From contig NZ_BBOM01000010.1 in assembly GCF_000974485.1 (NCBI RefSeq), forward strand, positions 186,001 to 250,000: a DNA stretch of 64,000 bases, given 5' to 3'. Below are positions 41,170 through 48,738 of this stretch, piece by piece. The notes beneath the pieces were generated by a model that ran no database searches, was not told the DNA's origin, and saw nothing but the letters and a program-made list of their open reading frames with translations. The position numbers and the translations under genes were made by a program. This DNA comes from Streptomyces sp. NBRC 109706. GTDB taxonomy: Bacteria; Actinomycetota; Actinomycetes; Streptomycetales; Streptomycetaceae. Each line of letters begins with the position of its first letter. Positions within the stretch are counted from its first letter, which is position 1.

Positions 41170-41967
41170 CTACCAGCGGGGCGCGCGCCCGACCCGCTTC
41201 CTCCACTCGGCGTGCAACTGGGCTCGCTCGTCCAGGAGTTCCGCGTGCCGTGCAGCCAACTGCGCCGCTGCTTCGCTGTGTAGCTGGCGGGCCTCGGCGG
41301 CTGCTGCGTCCGCGTCCCGCTGGACCTGGGCCAAGCGCTGCTGGAGCGACTTGATGGTGAGCTTGTCCTCTTGGAGCCGGCCAGGCAGCCTTTTGGCCGT
41401 GGTGTACAGGTCGTTGAAGAAGTCGGTGCGCGCCTCGGCTGAACCGAAAGGGAGCGGGAGCGAGTAGTACTCGTGCTCGCCATTCGGCCAGCGGAACACC
41501 AGCTCTTCCTCACCTCGAACTCGGGTGATGTCGTGGGTGATGCCCTGGAGAGGGATCTCGACGGGCTTCGGTGGTAGCGCCGGCTCTACGGCAGGAGGCG
41601 CGTCGGCTGGCGCAGTACTGGTCTCCACCCGTGGTTCCTCCTGGACGCGGAAAAGGACCCGTTCGTGGAGGACGAGAGGCAGGAGCCGATTCACCTCTTG
41701 GCCGCTCCCTGGGAACTGCGCCGCTTCGATCTCTGGCTCTAGCTCTGCGGCTTGCCGCTCGAAGGGCTGGCGTGCGGCCTGCTCATCGACCTCAACTGAG
41801 TTCTGTCCGCGTGCGTTGACGGCGGCCTTCCGGAGCGCCATGCGGTTGTGGTGTAGTCGCTGACGGAGGTCTGCCAGGTCTGCGCGGAACGGTGCGCCCG
41901 GGTAGGCCGTCCAGCGCCAGAACACCCATGCCGCGCCAGCGGCCAGCAGTGTCAGCAGTAACGCCAC
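41170..41967 (-). CDS. Membrane-anchored coiled-coil protein
   Basis: 265 aa from the GTG at 41967, chosen because GGAGGGG lies 6 nt upstream; an ATG at 42039 would place 24 unlikely residues before the membrane helix. Helix VALLLTLLAAGAAWVFW is followed by a charged region, a Pro-rich hinge, a small beta segment (DITRVRGEEELVFRWPNGEHEYYSL) and a long C-terminal coiled coil (LQQRLAQVQRDADAAAAEARQL). Function unknown. It ends tail to tail with the glycosyltransferase gene. Confidence 0.62.
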   Translation of the reverse strand: MALLLTLLAAGAAWVFWRWTAYPGAPFRADLADLRQRLHHNRMALRKAAVNARGQNSVEVDEQAARQPFERQAAELEPEIEAAQFPGSGQEVNRLLPLVLHERVLFRVQEEPRVETSTAPADAPPAVEPALPPKPVEIPLQGITHDITRVRGEEELVFRWPNGEHEYYSLPLPFGSAEARTDFFNDLYTTAKRLPGRLQEDKLTIKSLQQRLAQVQRDADAAAAEARQLHSEAAAQLAARHAELLDERAQLHAEWRKRVGRAPRW

Positions 41968-42073
41968 GGTAAGCCCCTCCCATGTCCCGTCGTCGGCGGG
42001 AGGGATTCTGCCAGCGCGAGCGGGCACGGGGGGCCACATTCACCAGATCGTGTGACCGGTCGAGCACTTCATG

Positions 42074-42205
42074 TCAACGCGAGGCGCGTGCTTGGATCTT
42101 CGCTGTTTCTACCCGGGCGCGGGTGACGATGTACGTGATGAGGGTGACGCCAGCGACAGCGCAGACGCCCAGGAGTGCGGTGACGATCGCGGTGGTTCCG
42201 GCCAT
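42074..42205 (-). CDS. 43-aa single-pass membrane peptide
   Basis: Short gene with a good RBS (GGAGGT about 11 nt before ATG 42205). One transmembrane helix (AIVTALLGVCAVAGVTLITYIV) is followed by a basic C-terminus (RARVETAKIQARASR). It lies about 100 nt before the coiled-coil membrane gene on the same strand, so the two may be partners. Function unknown. Confidence 0.55.
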   Translation of the reverse strand: MAGTTAIVTALLGVCAVAGVTLITYIVTRARVETAKIQARASR

Positions 42206-42249
42206 GAGCAATACACCTCCGGGGGCACGTCGATGATGTGGTGCCCCCT

Positions 42250-42288
42250 GGTCGCCCTCGCTGTGCACACCGGGCAGCGAGGGCGACC
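42250..42288 (-). terminator. Strong hairpin downstream of lipoprotein gene
   Basis: 14-bp perfect arms GGTCGCCCTCGCTG / CAGCGAGGGCGACC with an 11-nt loop, between the lipoprotein stop and the 43-aa gene. Likely terminator for the lipoprotein transcript. Confidence 0.65.
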
Positions 42289-42359
42289 CACACGCATCGC
42301 ACTGCAACAGCCGCCAACCAGGAACATGTTGACGCAGGTCAGTGTACGTGGGATCGCCC

Positions 42360-42959
42360 TCAGGCGGGCGGGTTGATAGTGCCGCGCCAGACGGGCGGCT
42401 CGTGCTCGGCGAGCTGCCATCGGTTGATGGTGATGGCGATGTCGCGCCCGTACCGGTCTAGGTCCATGGCGTAGATCTCGCGGTGCTCCATCTGATGGCC
42501 GGGGGCCAGTTCGCCCTGGAGGGAGGCGCTGACGTCGGGTACCCATGCGGGGGTTGCGCTGCCGCCGGTGGTGGTTCCCTCGACGCGGGTCCCGATGTCG
42601 CTGAGGTCGAGGGGTGCGTCGCTGTCGTTAACGAGGGTCATGTTGATCCAGAACGCGGTGAGGCCGTCGTCGACGGTGTAGCCCTCGGGGAGGTCGGTGG
42701 GTCCGATCTCGTGGGCGCTGGTGATGGTGGTGGTGATGCCGTCGCCCCAGTCATGAGCGTCTCCAGGGACGAGGTCACCGAGTGCCGTGGTGTCGCGGGC
42801 CTCCTCGCTGTCCGTGGGCTGCCCCTCCTGGGCCTGCTCGGACTGGCCGGCGGGCGGCGCGTCGCCAGCGTCGTCGCTGGAGCAGCCAGTGAGGGCGAGC
42901 AGGGTCGCTGCGGCGAGCGCGGTGGCCGTGGCTCTGCGTGTACTCACGGTGCTGGGCAT
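42360..42959 (-). CDS. Secreted lipoprotein (DUF4352-like)
   Basis: 199 aa. The signal peptide has an RRATATA n-region and the lipobox LTGC (Cys at about 26), followed by a low-complexity acidic linker (SSDDAGDAPPAGQSEQ). The mature part is a single Ig-like beta domain (TTTITSAHEIG, AFWINMTLVNDSDAPLDLSD, IAITINRWQL) of the DUF4352/telomeric-repeat-factor-like kind common in actinobacterial lipoproteins. Start ATG 42959 preceded by GGGGGGAA. On a prophage such a surface lipoprotein could alter phage adsorption (lysogenic conversion or exclusion); this is inference. Confidence 0.75.
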   Translation of the reverse strand: MPSTVSTRRATATALAAATLLALTGCSSDDAGDAPPAGQSEQAQEGQPTDSEEARDTTALGDLVPGDAHDWGDGITTTITSAHEIGPTDLPEGYTVDDGLTAFWINMTLVNDSDAPLDLSDIGTRVEGTTTGGSATPAWVPDVSASLQGELAPGHQMEHREIYAMDLDRYGRDIAITINRWQLAEHEPPVWRGTINPPA

Positions 42960-43144
42960 GTCAGGTTCCCCCCGGGGGTGAGTGGGCGTGTCGAGAGGAT
43001 AATGCCTCACCGATCGCTGGACGCGAGCGCCGTTTGACGCAGTGTGACACCCCTGTGATGCGGTCGCGCCATCGCAGTTGGTCCAGCAGACGAGTGCGGA
43101 CATGCTGGAGGCCGCACAGTGGGCGGTTGAGCCAGGGAGGCAGC

Positions 43145-43603
43145 ATGTCGAGTCTGAGTCCGCGCGGGACGTATCTCCAGGTCGCCGATGCGATTCGTGG
43201 GCGGATCGAGGAGGACGAGGAGCTGGTGTGGCTGCCGCCGGTGAGCGCGCTGCGCGCCGAGTGCGGCGGCGTGTCCCGAGGGCTCGTGACGCGAGCACTC
43301 AAGGCGTTGGAGTCCGAGGGGGTGGTGGTGTCGATGCAGGGGCGAGGGTGGCGTGTGGCTAGGGGGGTGGATCGGCGTCCGCTGGTGGAGCGGATGCGGG
43401 CGCTGTTCTCCGAGGACGGGCTGACGCTGGGGGGCGAGTACCCGAGCGAGGCCGAGCTGGGTGAGCGATTCGGCTACTCGCGGGTGGCGGTGCGGTCCGC
43501 CCTGGCGGAGCTGGAAGGGGCTGGGCTGTTGGAGTCGCGGCAGGGGCATCGGCGGGTGGTGCTGCGGCTGCCGACAGCGGACGGTGACGGCGGAGTCCGA
43601 TAG
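43145..43603 (+). CDS. GntR-like regulator with two tandem winged-helix domains
   Basis: 152 aa. The first winged helix (about residues 8-75: YLQVADAIRGRIEEDEELVWLPPVSALRAE ... LVTRALKALESEGVVV) and the second (about 85-148: LVERMRALFSEDGLTLGGEYPSEAELGERFGYSR ... VRSALAELEGAGLLE) are both GntR-type DNA-binding modules, with no effector domain. GGGAGG precedes ATG 43145. Divergent from the lipoprotein gene, so it may control it and itself through 42960-43144. The fused pair suggests recognition of a long or direct-repeat operator as a monomer. Confidence 0.78.
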   Translation: MSSLSPRGTYLQVADAIRGRIEEDEELVWLPPVSALRAECGGVSRGLVTRALKALESEGVVVSMQGRGWRVARGVDRRPLVERMRALFSEDGLTLGGEYPSEAELGERFGYSRVAVRSALAELEGAGLLESRQGHRRVVLRLPTADGDGGVR

Positions 43604-43683
43604 GGGCGGCGGTCTGACCGCTCCTCGCGGGGATGTTGGCCGGTTGTCGCTACCGCCCTGGTGGCGAGACGCGCCAGGGTGAG

Positions 43684-43717
43684 GGCCTGCCAGCGCCCGG
43701 GCGGGCGCTGGCAGGCC
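43684..43717 (+). terminator. Perfect 15-bp hairpin before the Nudix gene
   Basis: Arms GGCCTGCCAGCGCCC / GGGCGCTGGCAGGCC with a GGGC loop, 80 nt after the winged-helix gene and 17 nt before the Nudix start codon. Probable terminator for the regulator; its closeness to the Nudix RBS (AGAGGAG) could also affect that gene's translation. Confidence 0.65.
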
Positions 43718-43734
43718 CCGACCAGAGGAGCAGC

Positions 43735-44301
43735 ATGGTGCACACCCGCGAGACAGCCCCCGCAGTGAGCGAGACGCCGGCGGTGCCGGCCGGGCGGCGA
43801 GCCGCAGCGGCCGTTGTGGTGACCGATCCTGCGGGCCGGGTGCTGCTCGTGCAGACCGTGGACGAGGACCCGCCGCGGTGGGGTCTGCCCGCCGGAGGCG
43901 TGGAGCCCGGCGAGCTGGCGCACGTGGGGGCGGCGCGGGAGCTGTGGGAGGAGACCGGGCTGCGCGCCGAGGTCGCCGAGGTCCTGGTGGTGGATCAGAT
44001 GCCGGCCCGCCCTGCGGTGGCCGTGCCGCAGGGCGAGCCGGTGCCGCCGGGGGCGCGGTGGCTGTCGGAGGGGCTGACGCTGGTGTTCCGGGGCCCGCAG
44101 CTGTCCGCCGAGGAGGCTGCGGCCGTCACGGTGCCGGCGCACGCCGCCGGGGAGATCGGCGCGGTGGCGTGGGTGGCGGAGGGCGAGCTGGACGGGTGGG
44201 TGTCCGAGACGCAGGCAGGGCGGATCAGGCAGGCCCTGGTGCGGTTGCGTGCTGGTGCCGGCTGGCCGCTGCTCGTGCTCGGTGAGCCTGTCGGCAGCTA
44301 G
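43735..44301 (+). CDS. Nudix hydrolase
   Basis: 188 aa. The Nudix box is complete: GGVEPGELAHVGAARELWEE then TGL (G-x5-E-x7-REUxEExGU), about residues 55-77. The preceding strands (AAAVVVTDPAGRVLLVQTV, RWGLPAGG) are typical. The enzyme hydrolyses a nucleoside diphosphate linked to another moiety; the substrate cannot be read from the sequence. AGAGGAGC before the ATG at 43735 supports the start. One of several nucleotide-related genes in the element. Confidence 0.83.
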   Translation: MVHTRETAPAVSETPAVPAGRRAAAAVVVTDPAGRVLLVQTVDEDPPRWGLPAGGVEPGELAHVGAARELWEETGLRAEVAEVLVVDQMPARPAVAVPQGEPVPPGARWLSEGLTLVFRGPQLSAEEAAAVTVPAHAAGEIGAVAWVAEGELDGWVSETQAGRIRQALVRLRAGAGWPLLVLGEPVGS

Positions 44302-44311
44302 ACGGAAAGTA

Positions 44312-44362
44312 GTGGCGTCACGCCACGAAAATGTGGACAGATGCCAATGCGGCGTGTAGTGT
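44312..44362 (+). promoter_or_regulatory. Promoter with adjacent palindromic operator
   Basis: TGGACA (44334-44339), 17-nt spacer, TAGTGT (44357-44362) fits a housekeeping-type promoter for the 44408 gene. A perfect palindrome GTGGCGTCACGCCAC (44312-44326) lies 7 nt upstream of the -35 and is a likely regulator site. Confidence 0.6.
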
Positions 44363-44407
44363 TGTTCTCACGGCAAGCGCAGAGCTTCACGCAACGGAGG
44401 ACACCCC

Positions 44408-44614
44408 ATGCACCCCATGATCGACACCATCAGGGAACTCACCACCGCCGCCGCCACCGCCGGCCAGGTCATCACGATCCAGGCGTACGGCCCGGACGGT
44501 GAGCGCCTGCGCGGCACCTACCTCGGAACCAACGGCAAGGTCGTCAGCATCGACACCGGCGACGACGTGGTGTACGTGACCGGCGACCGCATCGCCGGCG
44601 TGGACGCCGCCTGA
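44408..44614 (+). CDS. Small beta-barrel-like hypothetical protein
   Basis: 68 aa with ACGGAGG before the ATG. The C-terminal half alternates strands (VITIQAYGPDGERLRGTYLG, GKVVSIDTGDDVVYVTGDRI) in an SH3/Sm-like pattern, suggesting a small binding fold. Translationally coupled (TGATG) to the next gene and driven by the promoter at 44334-44362. Function unknown. Confidence 0.6.
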   Translation: MHPMIDTIRELTTAAATAGQVITIQAYGPDGERLRGTYLGTNGKVVSIDTGDDVVYVTGDRIAGVDAA

Positions 44615-45003
44615 TGACCAACACGCCCGCCAACGCTGCTGCGGCAGCCCAACTCGCTACCGCCGTACGGAAGGCCGTCACCGCCTACGAGACAGCCACC
44701 GGCACCACGCCGAGCACACTCACCACCAGCCTCGCCCGCCGCTACCGCGCCGCACACACCGCAGACGAGCGCCGGCAGTTGGCCGACGACGTAGCGGGAC
44801 TTCAGTTGGATGAGATCGCGGACATCGTCGTCGCCGCTCGCGCCGTTGAGCTGGCGCTGCCGCGCATCATCTCGGCCGCCGTCGACACTGGCACACCGGT
44901 CTCGGAGATCACCCGGGCACTGGGGTATCGGGACCCCAAGGGGGTCTACCGGCTCCTCCAGCGCGATGATGCGCCCCGCCGCACGCAAGACGTCCCGAGA
45001 TAG
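44614..45003 (+). CDS. Small helical protein with C-terminal HTH-like segment
   Basis: 129 aa, alpha-helical. The C-terminus (GTPVSEITRALGYRDPKGVYRLLQRDDAPRR) reads like a recognition helix-turn-helix: turn after SEITRALG, basic recognition helix. The N-terminal half is Ala/Thr-rich. Coupled to the 68-aa protein upstream. Probable DNA-binding accessory regulator, by inference. Confidence 0.55.
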   Translation: MTNTPANAAAAAQLATAVRKAVTAYETATGTTPSTLTTSLARRYRAAHTADERRQLADDVAGLQLDEIADIVVAARAVELALPRIISAAVDTGTPVSEITRALGYRDPKGVYRLLQRDDAPRRTQDVPR

Positions 45004-45064
45004 CCCCTGGGGCGGGGCCTTGCTGGTCCCTGCGCCCGTCCACTGCCGGTGTGCGGCGTCCCCG

Positions 45065-45556
45065 TCAGCCAGTGACGACGACTCGCCACGGCGAGCCCGA
45101 GACGCTGGCGGTGTCGATGGGTTCGTATCCGTTGGCCTCTGGGGCTGGGCCCCAGTTGGGGTTGTCGGCGAGCCATCCCGTGATGATGCGGCCTCCTGGG
45201 CCGGGTTGGGTGCTCGGCGTGAGGTTGGGCAGGCAGGCGCGGACAGTGCGCTGATCCGTGTGGTGCCAGGTCTCAACTGCGACCCTCTCGTGCCCGCTGG
45301 GCACGATGGGGAGCGGTGGTCCACCCGACCGGATGGAGATGGTGGCGTGGCAGCGGAGCGGGGCGCGGACTGCAACCAGGTCCCCGGTGTGCCCCTCGAC
45401 ATGGTGGATGGTGAGGCTGCCTGGAGCCCATGCCGGGGTGGCGCAGGCGTGCTGGTGGAGCGGAGCGCCGTCGAGCTGGAGCGGGGTGATGCGTATCCAG
45501 TCCACGAAGTAGTAGGCCACCAGGTTGTCGTCGTGCTCGGGCTGGATGTCGATCAC
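45065..45556 (-). CDS. Hypothetical protein
   Basis: 163 aa, unrecognised. Starts MIDIQPEHDDNLVAYYFVDWIRITPLQLDG, is beta-rich, contains several histidines (HHVEGHTG, WHHTDQ) and ends near PWRVVVTG. The ATG overlaps the end of the upstream frame (stop of 45553). No signal peptide or motif that identifies function; likely a phage accessory protein. Confidence 0.5.
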   Translation of the reverse strand: MIDIQPEHDDNLVAYYFVDWIRITPLQLDGAPLHQHACATPAWAPGSLTIHHVEGHTGDLVAVRAPLRCHATISIRSGGPPLPIVPSGHERVAVETWHHTDQRTVRACLPNLTPSTQPGPGGRIITGWLADNPNWGPAPEANGYEPIDTASVSGSPWRVVVTG

Positions 45557-45786
45557 GTGTGCTCCTGCTGTCGCTGGGCGTATGCCTCGATGTCCGCTGT
45601 GGTGATCGGGCGCTGCTGCCTGCGGTAGATCAGGTCTCTGATGTCGTCGATGTAACCGGGGTGTTCGCCGCCGAGGACGTACCCGTATGCGGTGAGCGCG
45701 GCCGTTCGGTTGGCGTAGATGCCGGGGAGCCAGCCGCTTGCTGCGGCGAGTTGGAAGCTGCCGTCCTCAAGCCGTAGCTCGGGGGG
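45553..45786 (-). pseudogene. Out-of-frame 3' continuation of the 45767-46351 gene
   Basis: 77 codons that read as a sensible protein segment (LRLEDGSFQLAAASGWLPGI, TAYGYVLGGEHPGYIDDIRD, RPITTADIEAYAQRQQEH) but lack a start codon. They join the upstream gene exactly at a 7-base homopolymer (C7 on the minus strand, 45787-45781). With a one-base slip the two frames read through as ...LLPVPPELRLEDG.... It is therefore either a frameshifted gene, a sequencing error or a slippage site. Confidence 0.5.
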
Positions 45787-46351
45787 GCACGGGAAGGAGG
45801 CGGTTGTACTCGTCTGTCGAGTACAGCTTGGCGCATCCGACGTGTTCGACCAACGGCGTGGGCTGCTCTTGCCGTCTGCGTTCCTCACGTTCCTGTACTT
45901 GTTCGGGGTCGCTGAACAGCTCGGGGGCGATGGCTCGTTCGAGGTGTTCGACAGTGCGCGCGTTGTCGAGTTGGGCGAGGTGTGGGGAGCCGGGTGGGCT
46001 GCCGAGGTGGATGCCGTGGGCGACTGCTGCCGTGTCGGCCGGGGTGCTGGTGGGGTCGTTCTTACCGCTGTGGCTGTCGGCGAGCCAGGCCCGGTCGAAG
46101 TCAGGCCGGGCCTGGTAGCGGCGCGCGAACACCCTGAGCACGTAGGTGTGGGCGATGGCGTCCAGCGTGGTGGGGTCGTATGCGAGGTGCGCCTCGGCGA
46201 CGGCGGCGCACACGCGCTTGCCCTCGATGGCGTCGCGCTCGAAGTCGGTCGGGCCTGCCTGGGCCTCCTCATCCCATCGGGCCCGGAGGTAGGCGATCAG
46301 TCCAGGGTTGAGGTGGGCGGCCTGCGTGTCTGGCGCCGGATGCTGGCTCAC
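45767..46351 (-). CDS. DUF6221-like protein, C-terminus possibly frameshifted
   Basis: 194 aa. The N-terminal part (LIAYLRARWDEEAQAGP ... VCAAVAEAHLAYDPTTLDAIAHTYVLRVFARRYQARPDFD) matches the upstream DUF6221 protein in order. After residue 95 come about 100 residues of a second domain (DNARTVEHLERAIAPELF, HVGCAKLYSTDEYNRLLP). It stops shortly after a C7 tract, while another frame carries the natural-looking remainder. The GTG at 46351 overlaps the previous stop (GTGA). DUF6221 proteins are widespread in Streptomyces phages and elements, function unknown. Confidence 0.6.
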   Translation of the reverse strand: MSQHPAPDTQAAHLNPGLIAYLRARWDEEAQAGPTDFERDAIEGKRVCAAVAEAHLAYDPTTLDAIAHTYVLRVFARRYQARPDFDRAWLADSHSGKNDPTSTPADTAAVAHGIHLGSPPGSPHLAQLDNARTVEHLERAIAPELFSDPEQVQEREERRRQEQPTPLVEHVGCAKLYSTDEYNRLLPVPPRATA

Positions 46352-46806
46352 GGGGCCCACTCCTGCTGGTAGTCGGGGTGGCCGGACCAGACGGAGGCGA
46401 GGAGTCGGATCGTTTGGCACCAGCCCTCTGGGTTGCCGTTGTAGCCAGCGTGGGGACCGCATTCGAGGCATCCTCGCTTGCGGGCATCGGGCTCGTTGTT
46501 GAGCCAATCTTCCCAGTCGTGGCTTCCGATGCGTCCGTGGACGTTGGCGATAGCTCGCAGGGCTGTGGTCTGCTGTAGAGCGCGGGCCGGGTCGTGGCGG
46601 GCGAGGTGGTTGAGGACTCCGGGCTTGAAGGGGCGACCGTCCGGCAGGTGAGCCAGGACGTGGCCGTTGGCCGTGCGTAGGGCCGTGTTGCTGTCTGCTT
46701 CCCACTGGCCATCGAACGGGGCGCTCCGATCCTGTACAGCACGGGCAGTCGCCTCGTCCTCGTCCAGGCGAGCGCGCAGGAACTCGACGAGCATCACGGT
46801 GTCCAT
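46348..46806 (-). CDS. DUF6221 family protein
   Basis: 152 aa. Begins VMLVEFLRARLDEDEATARA, the family's hallmark N-terminus, and ends TIRLLASVWSGHPDYQQEW, the family's hallmark C-terminus; a CLECG pair and Trp-rich middle are also present. GAGG lies upstream of ATG 46806. Immediately followed by a divergent paralog (GTGA overlap). Role unknown; common in actinobacterial phages. Confidence 0.75.
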   Translation of the reverse strand: MDTVMLVEFLRARLDEDEATARAVQDRSAPFDGQWEADSNTALRTANGHVLAHLPDGRPFKPGVLNHLARHDPARALQQTTALRAIANVHGRIGSHDWEDWLNNEPDARKRGCLECGPHAGYNGNPEGWCQTIRLLASVWSGHPDYQQEWAP

Positions 46807-46809
46807 GGG

Positions 46810-47136
46810 CTATCGCCTCGAGGGCTCTGGGGGCGTTTGCCCGTCCTGCACGATCGCGAAATACATCCTGGCGCAGGCTCCGGCTGGGCCGTCCCATAGG
46901 ACGTCGGCGGACTCGATCATGTAGGGCTCCTCGGGGTTGACGGCCCCCTCAAGGAGACGTTGCACGAGCAGCACGGCGTTGCCTTCGTCCCATCGCATGG
47001 CGCGCATGATCATGTGGGCGATGGCCTCAGTTCGCGTGAGGCTGACGTCATCGAGCCCCCACCGGGCGCCCGGTGGGGCGTCTGCGGCGCGGGACACGAC
47101 GTCATAGGTGGGAGCGGGCGTATCGGCAGAGGGCAT
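46810..47136 (-). CDS. Hypothetical protein
   Basis: 108 aa from the ATG at 47136. A central helical part (LTRTEAIAHMIMRAMRWDEGNAVLLVQRLLEG) and a beta strand (CARMYFAIVQDGQT) are visible; no known motif. It lies four bases upstream of the DUF6221 gene in the same run. Function unknown. Confidence 0.5.
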   Translation of the reverse strand: MPSADTPAPTYDVVSRAADAPPGARWGLDDVSLTRTEAIAHMIMRAMRWDEGNAVLLVQRLLEGAVNPEEPYMIESADVLWDGPAGACARMYFAIVQDGQTPPEPSRR

Positions 47137-47222
47137 GGCGGCATTGTCTCGTGTTGCTCTGCAACGCGGACGATTGCGCCCCGCGCCGGTTGGTGCCGGG
47201 CGGGGCGCTGGGTGGTGGCCGG

Positions 47223-47327
47223 TCAGTCGGCGTTGGGGGCGTTGCGCTTCTCGCGCTTCCTCGCGGCCTGGGACTGCTCGTTGCGGCGGCGCACCTCGTC
47301 CACGGTGATCGTCTTCTCCAGTGGCAT
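47223..47327 (-). CDS. 34-aa charged peptide
   Basis: Short gene: MPLEKTITVDEVRRRNEQSQ then a Lys/Arg-rich end. GAGAGGA lies about 12 nt before ATG 47327. The composition suggests a nucleic-acid-binding or partner-binding helix. Too short to classify; retained because of the RBS and position in a run of small minus-strand genes. Confidence 0.4.
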   Translation of the reverse strand: MPLEKTITVDEVRRRNEQSQAARKREKRNAPNAD

Positions 47328-47419
47328 GATGCGGGTTCCTCTCCTGCTCGGTTTGCGGGTGGGTGGGGGCCCGGGGCGGCCGGTGAGGTGTGGCAGCCGT
47401 GGTCGGCCGCCCCGGGGCG

Positions 47420-47584
47420 TTATCGCTTCGCGCTGCGCGCGAGGAACTGTCCTTCGGGACACATGTCGTGGGTCGTGCGCGCGCTCTTGCACTGGGCGCA
47501 GTCACGGTTGTGGGCTGCGGCCTCGGAGGGTCGGGGGTGTGTCGGTTTGGGGATCGGGGTGGGCTTGCGGCGCTTACCGAACAT
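47420..47584 (-). CDS. 54-aa Cys-containing basic protein
   Basis: MFGKRRKPTPIPKPTHPRPS, then HNRDCAQCKSARTTHDMCPEG: a CxxC plus Cys/His set that could bind zinc. Overlaps the end of the DUF3307-like gene by 11 nt, so it is probably translated by coupling. Function unknown. Confidence 0.5.
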   Translation of the reverse strand: MFGKRRKPTPIPKPTHPRPSEAAAHNRDCAQCKSARTTHDMCPEGQFLARSAKR

Positions 47585-48104
47585 GTCGGCCTCGTCGGGG
47601 TGTGGCGGCGGTGACCGCGGCGGCGGCGAGCACGATGCGGTGCAGGGCCTGGTCGACGGTGGCGCCGGCGGACGGGTCGCGTTGGAGCCAGGCCCCCTTG
47701 CCAGCCTTGTGGAACAGGCGGACGAGGCCGCGGGCCGTCTCGGGCGGGTCCTGCCATTGTCCGGCGTGACGGTCGATCCAGTAGTGCGTGGCGCCGCTGA
47801 TGGTGAGTGCGAGAGCGGCGCGGCGTGGGGTGAGGCCGAGGCGCAGGGCGCGGTTGGTGGCGTAGAGCGCAGCTCCCTGGGTGGCGACGTAGCTGAGGAC
47901 GTGGGCGGTGCACGCGGCGCGGCCCTCGCGGGCGCCGCAGACGATGGTGCGTCCGGTAGCTGGGTCCGCGTAGGTGACGGGCCGTCGCTTTCGGCCGCCC
48001 TTGGGGTCTGCCCAGCGGTCAAGCTGGACGATGTAGTCGCCGGCGTCGTGGCTGGCGCTGAGCGCGAGCCAGACGGCGCCAGCTCGGGCTGCTGGGGATG
48101 TCAC
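47574..48104 (-). CDS. DUF3307-like membrane protein
   Basis: 176 aa from the GTG at 48104 (CTGGAGG upstream). Features: LALSASHDAGDYIVQLDRWA (H..GDY..Q..R), CTAHVLSYVATQGAALY, and ALTISGATHYWIDRHAGQW (HYW-D-R), a pattern of a Streptomyces phage/element membrane protein family with several short helices. Possibly membrane-embedded metal-binding (conserved His/Asp). Function unknown. Confidence 0.58.
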   Translation of the reverse strand: MTSPAARAGAVWLALSASHDAGDYIVQLDRWADPKGGRKRRPVTYADPATGRTIVCGAREGRAACTAHVLSYVATQGAALYATNRALRLGLTPRRAALALTISGATHYWIDRHAGQWQDPPETARGLVRLFHKAGKGAWLQRDPSAGATVDQALHRIVLAAAAVTAATPRRGRHVR

Positions 48105-48150
48105 AGGGGCCTCCAGGTAGGTGGGTGTTATGCGTTTCAGGGTCAGGGAG

Positions 48151-48738
48151 TTAGTGGGTCTGGTCTGCACAGTCAGTGGCGGCCAGGGGGTGATGTGCGG
48201 CACTCGGCTGGTACTGGTTGATGGCCTTGATGGCGGTGGTGATCGTGTCGGGCAGGGTGTGCCGGACCGGTACGCCGTGGAGGCCAGCGAGGTGGATCAG
48301 GTACCTGTTGCGTTCGGGGTTGGGGCAGTCCGGGGGGCAGCCGAGGACGACGCGGCGGCCGGAAGCGATGTCGTAGCCGTACTCGACGTTGGTAGTCATG
48401 CCGGGCAGGGTGCGCAGGTCGCGGGGTATCCAGAACACGATCACGTCGGCGTCGGCGCGGGCGGCGTGTTCCCACTCAACCTGATCGTCGTAGTGGGCTG
48501 CCCTGATACCGCCGCGTGACTCGGGGGTCAGCACGGTCAACTCGGGGCCGTCGTCCGGCCACTGGGCGGAGAGCTCGCGGATGGCTTCGGGACGCCAGGA
48601 GTCGACGGGGTCGCCGGCGCGGGGGGTGGGGCCGGCGATGAACACGGTTGGGCTGGCCCCGGGGGCGGGGAGGGGTTCGCGGGCCCAGATGATGCGCAGG
48701 TTCGGTGTGACGGGCCAGGGGTCGGGCAGAGGGCTCAC
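48151..48738 (-). CDS. Nucleoside 2-deoxyribosyltransferase-like protein
   Basis: 195 aa from the GTG at 48738 (AGGAGA upstream; GTGA overlap with the HIT gene). It has VFIAGPTPR and DSWRPEAI, typical of the Nuc_deoxyrib_tr_2 family, then QVEWEHAARADADVIVFWIPRDL (glutamate plus D-x-I-x-FW) and TNVEYGYDIASGRRVVLG (N-x-E active-site-like). Family enzymes transfer or hydrolyse deoxyribose from nucleosides or nucleotides; phage copies may remodel nucleotide pools or act on host signals. Exact reaction unknown. Confidence 0.72.
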   Translation of the reverse strand: MSPLPDPWPVTPNLRIIWAREPLPAPGASPTVFIAGPTPRAGDPVDSWRPEAIRELSAQWPDDGPELTVLTPESRGGIRAAHYDDQVEWEHAARADADVIVFWIPRDLRTLPGMTTNVEYGYDIASGRRVVLGCPPDCPNPERNRYLIHLAGLHGVPVRHTLPDTITTAIKAINQYQPSAAHHPLAATDCADQTH

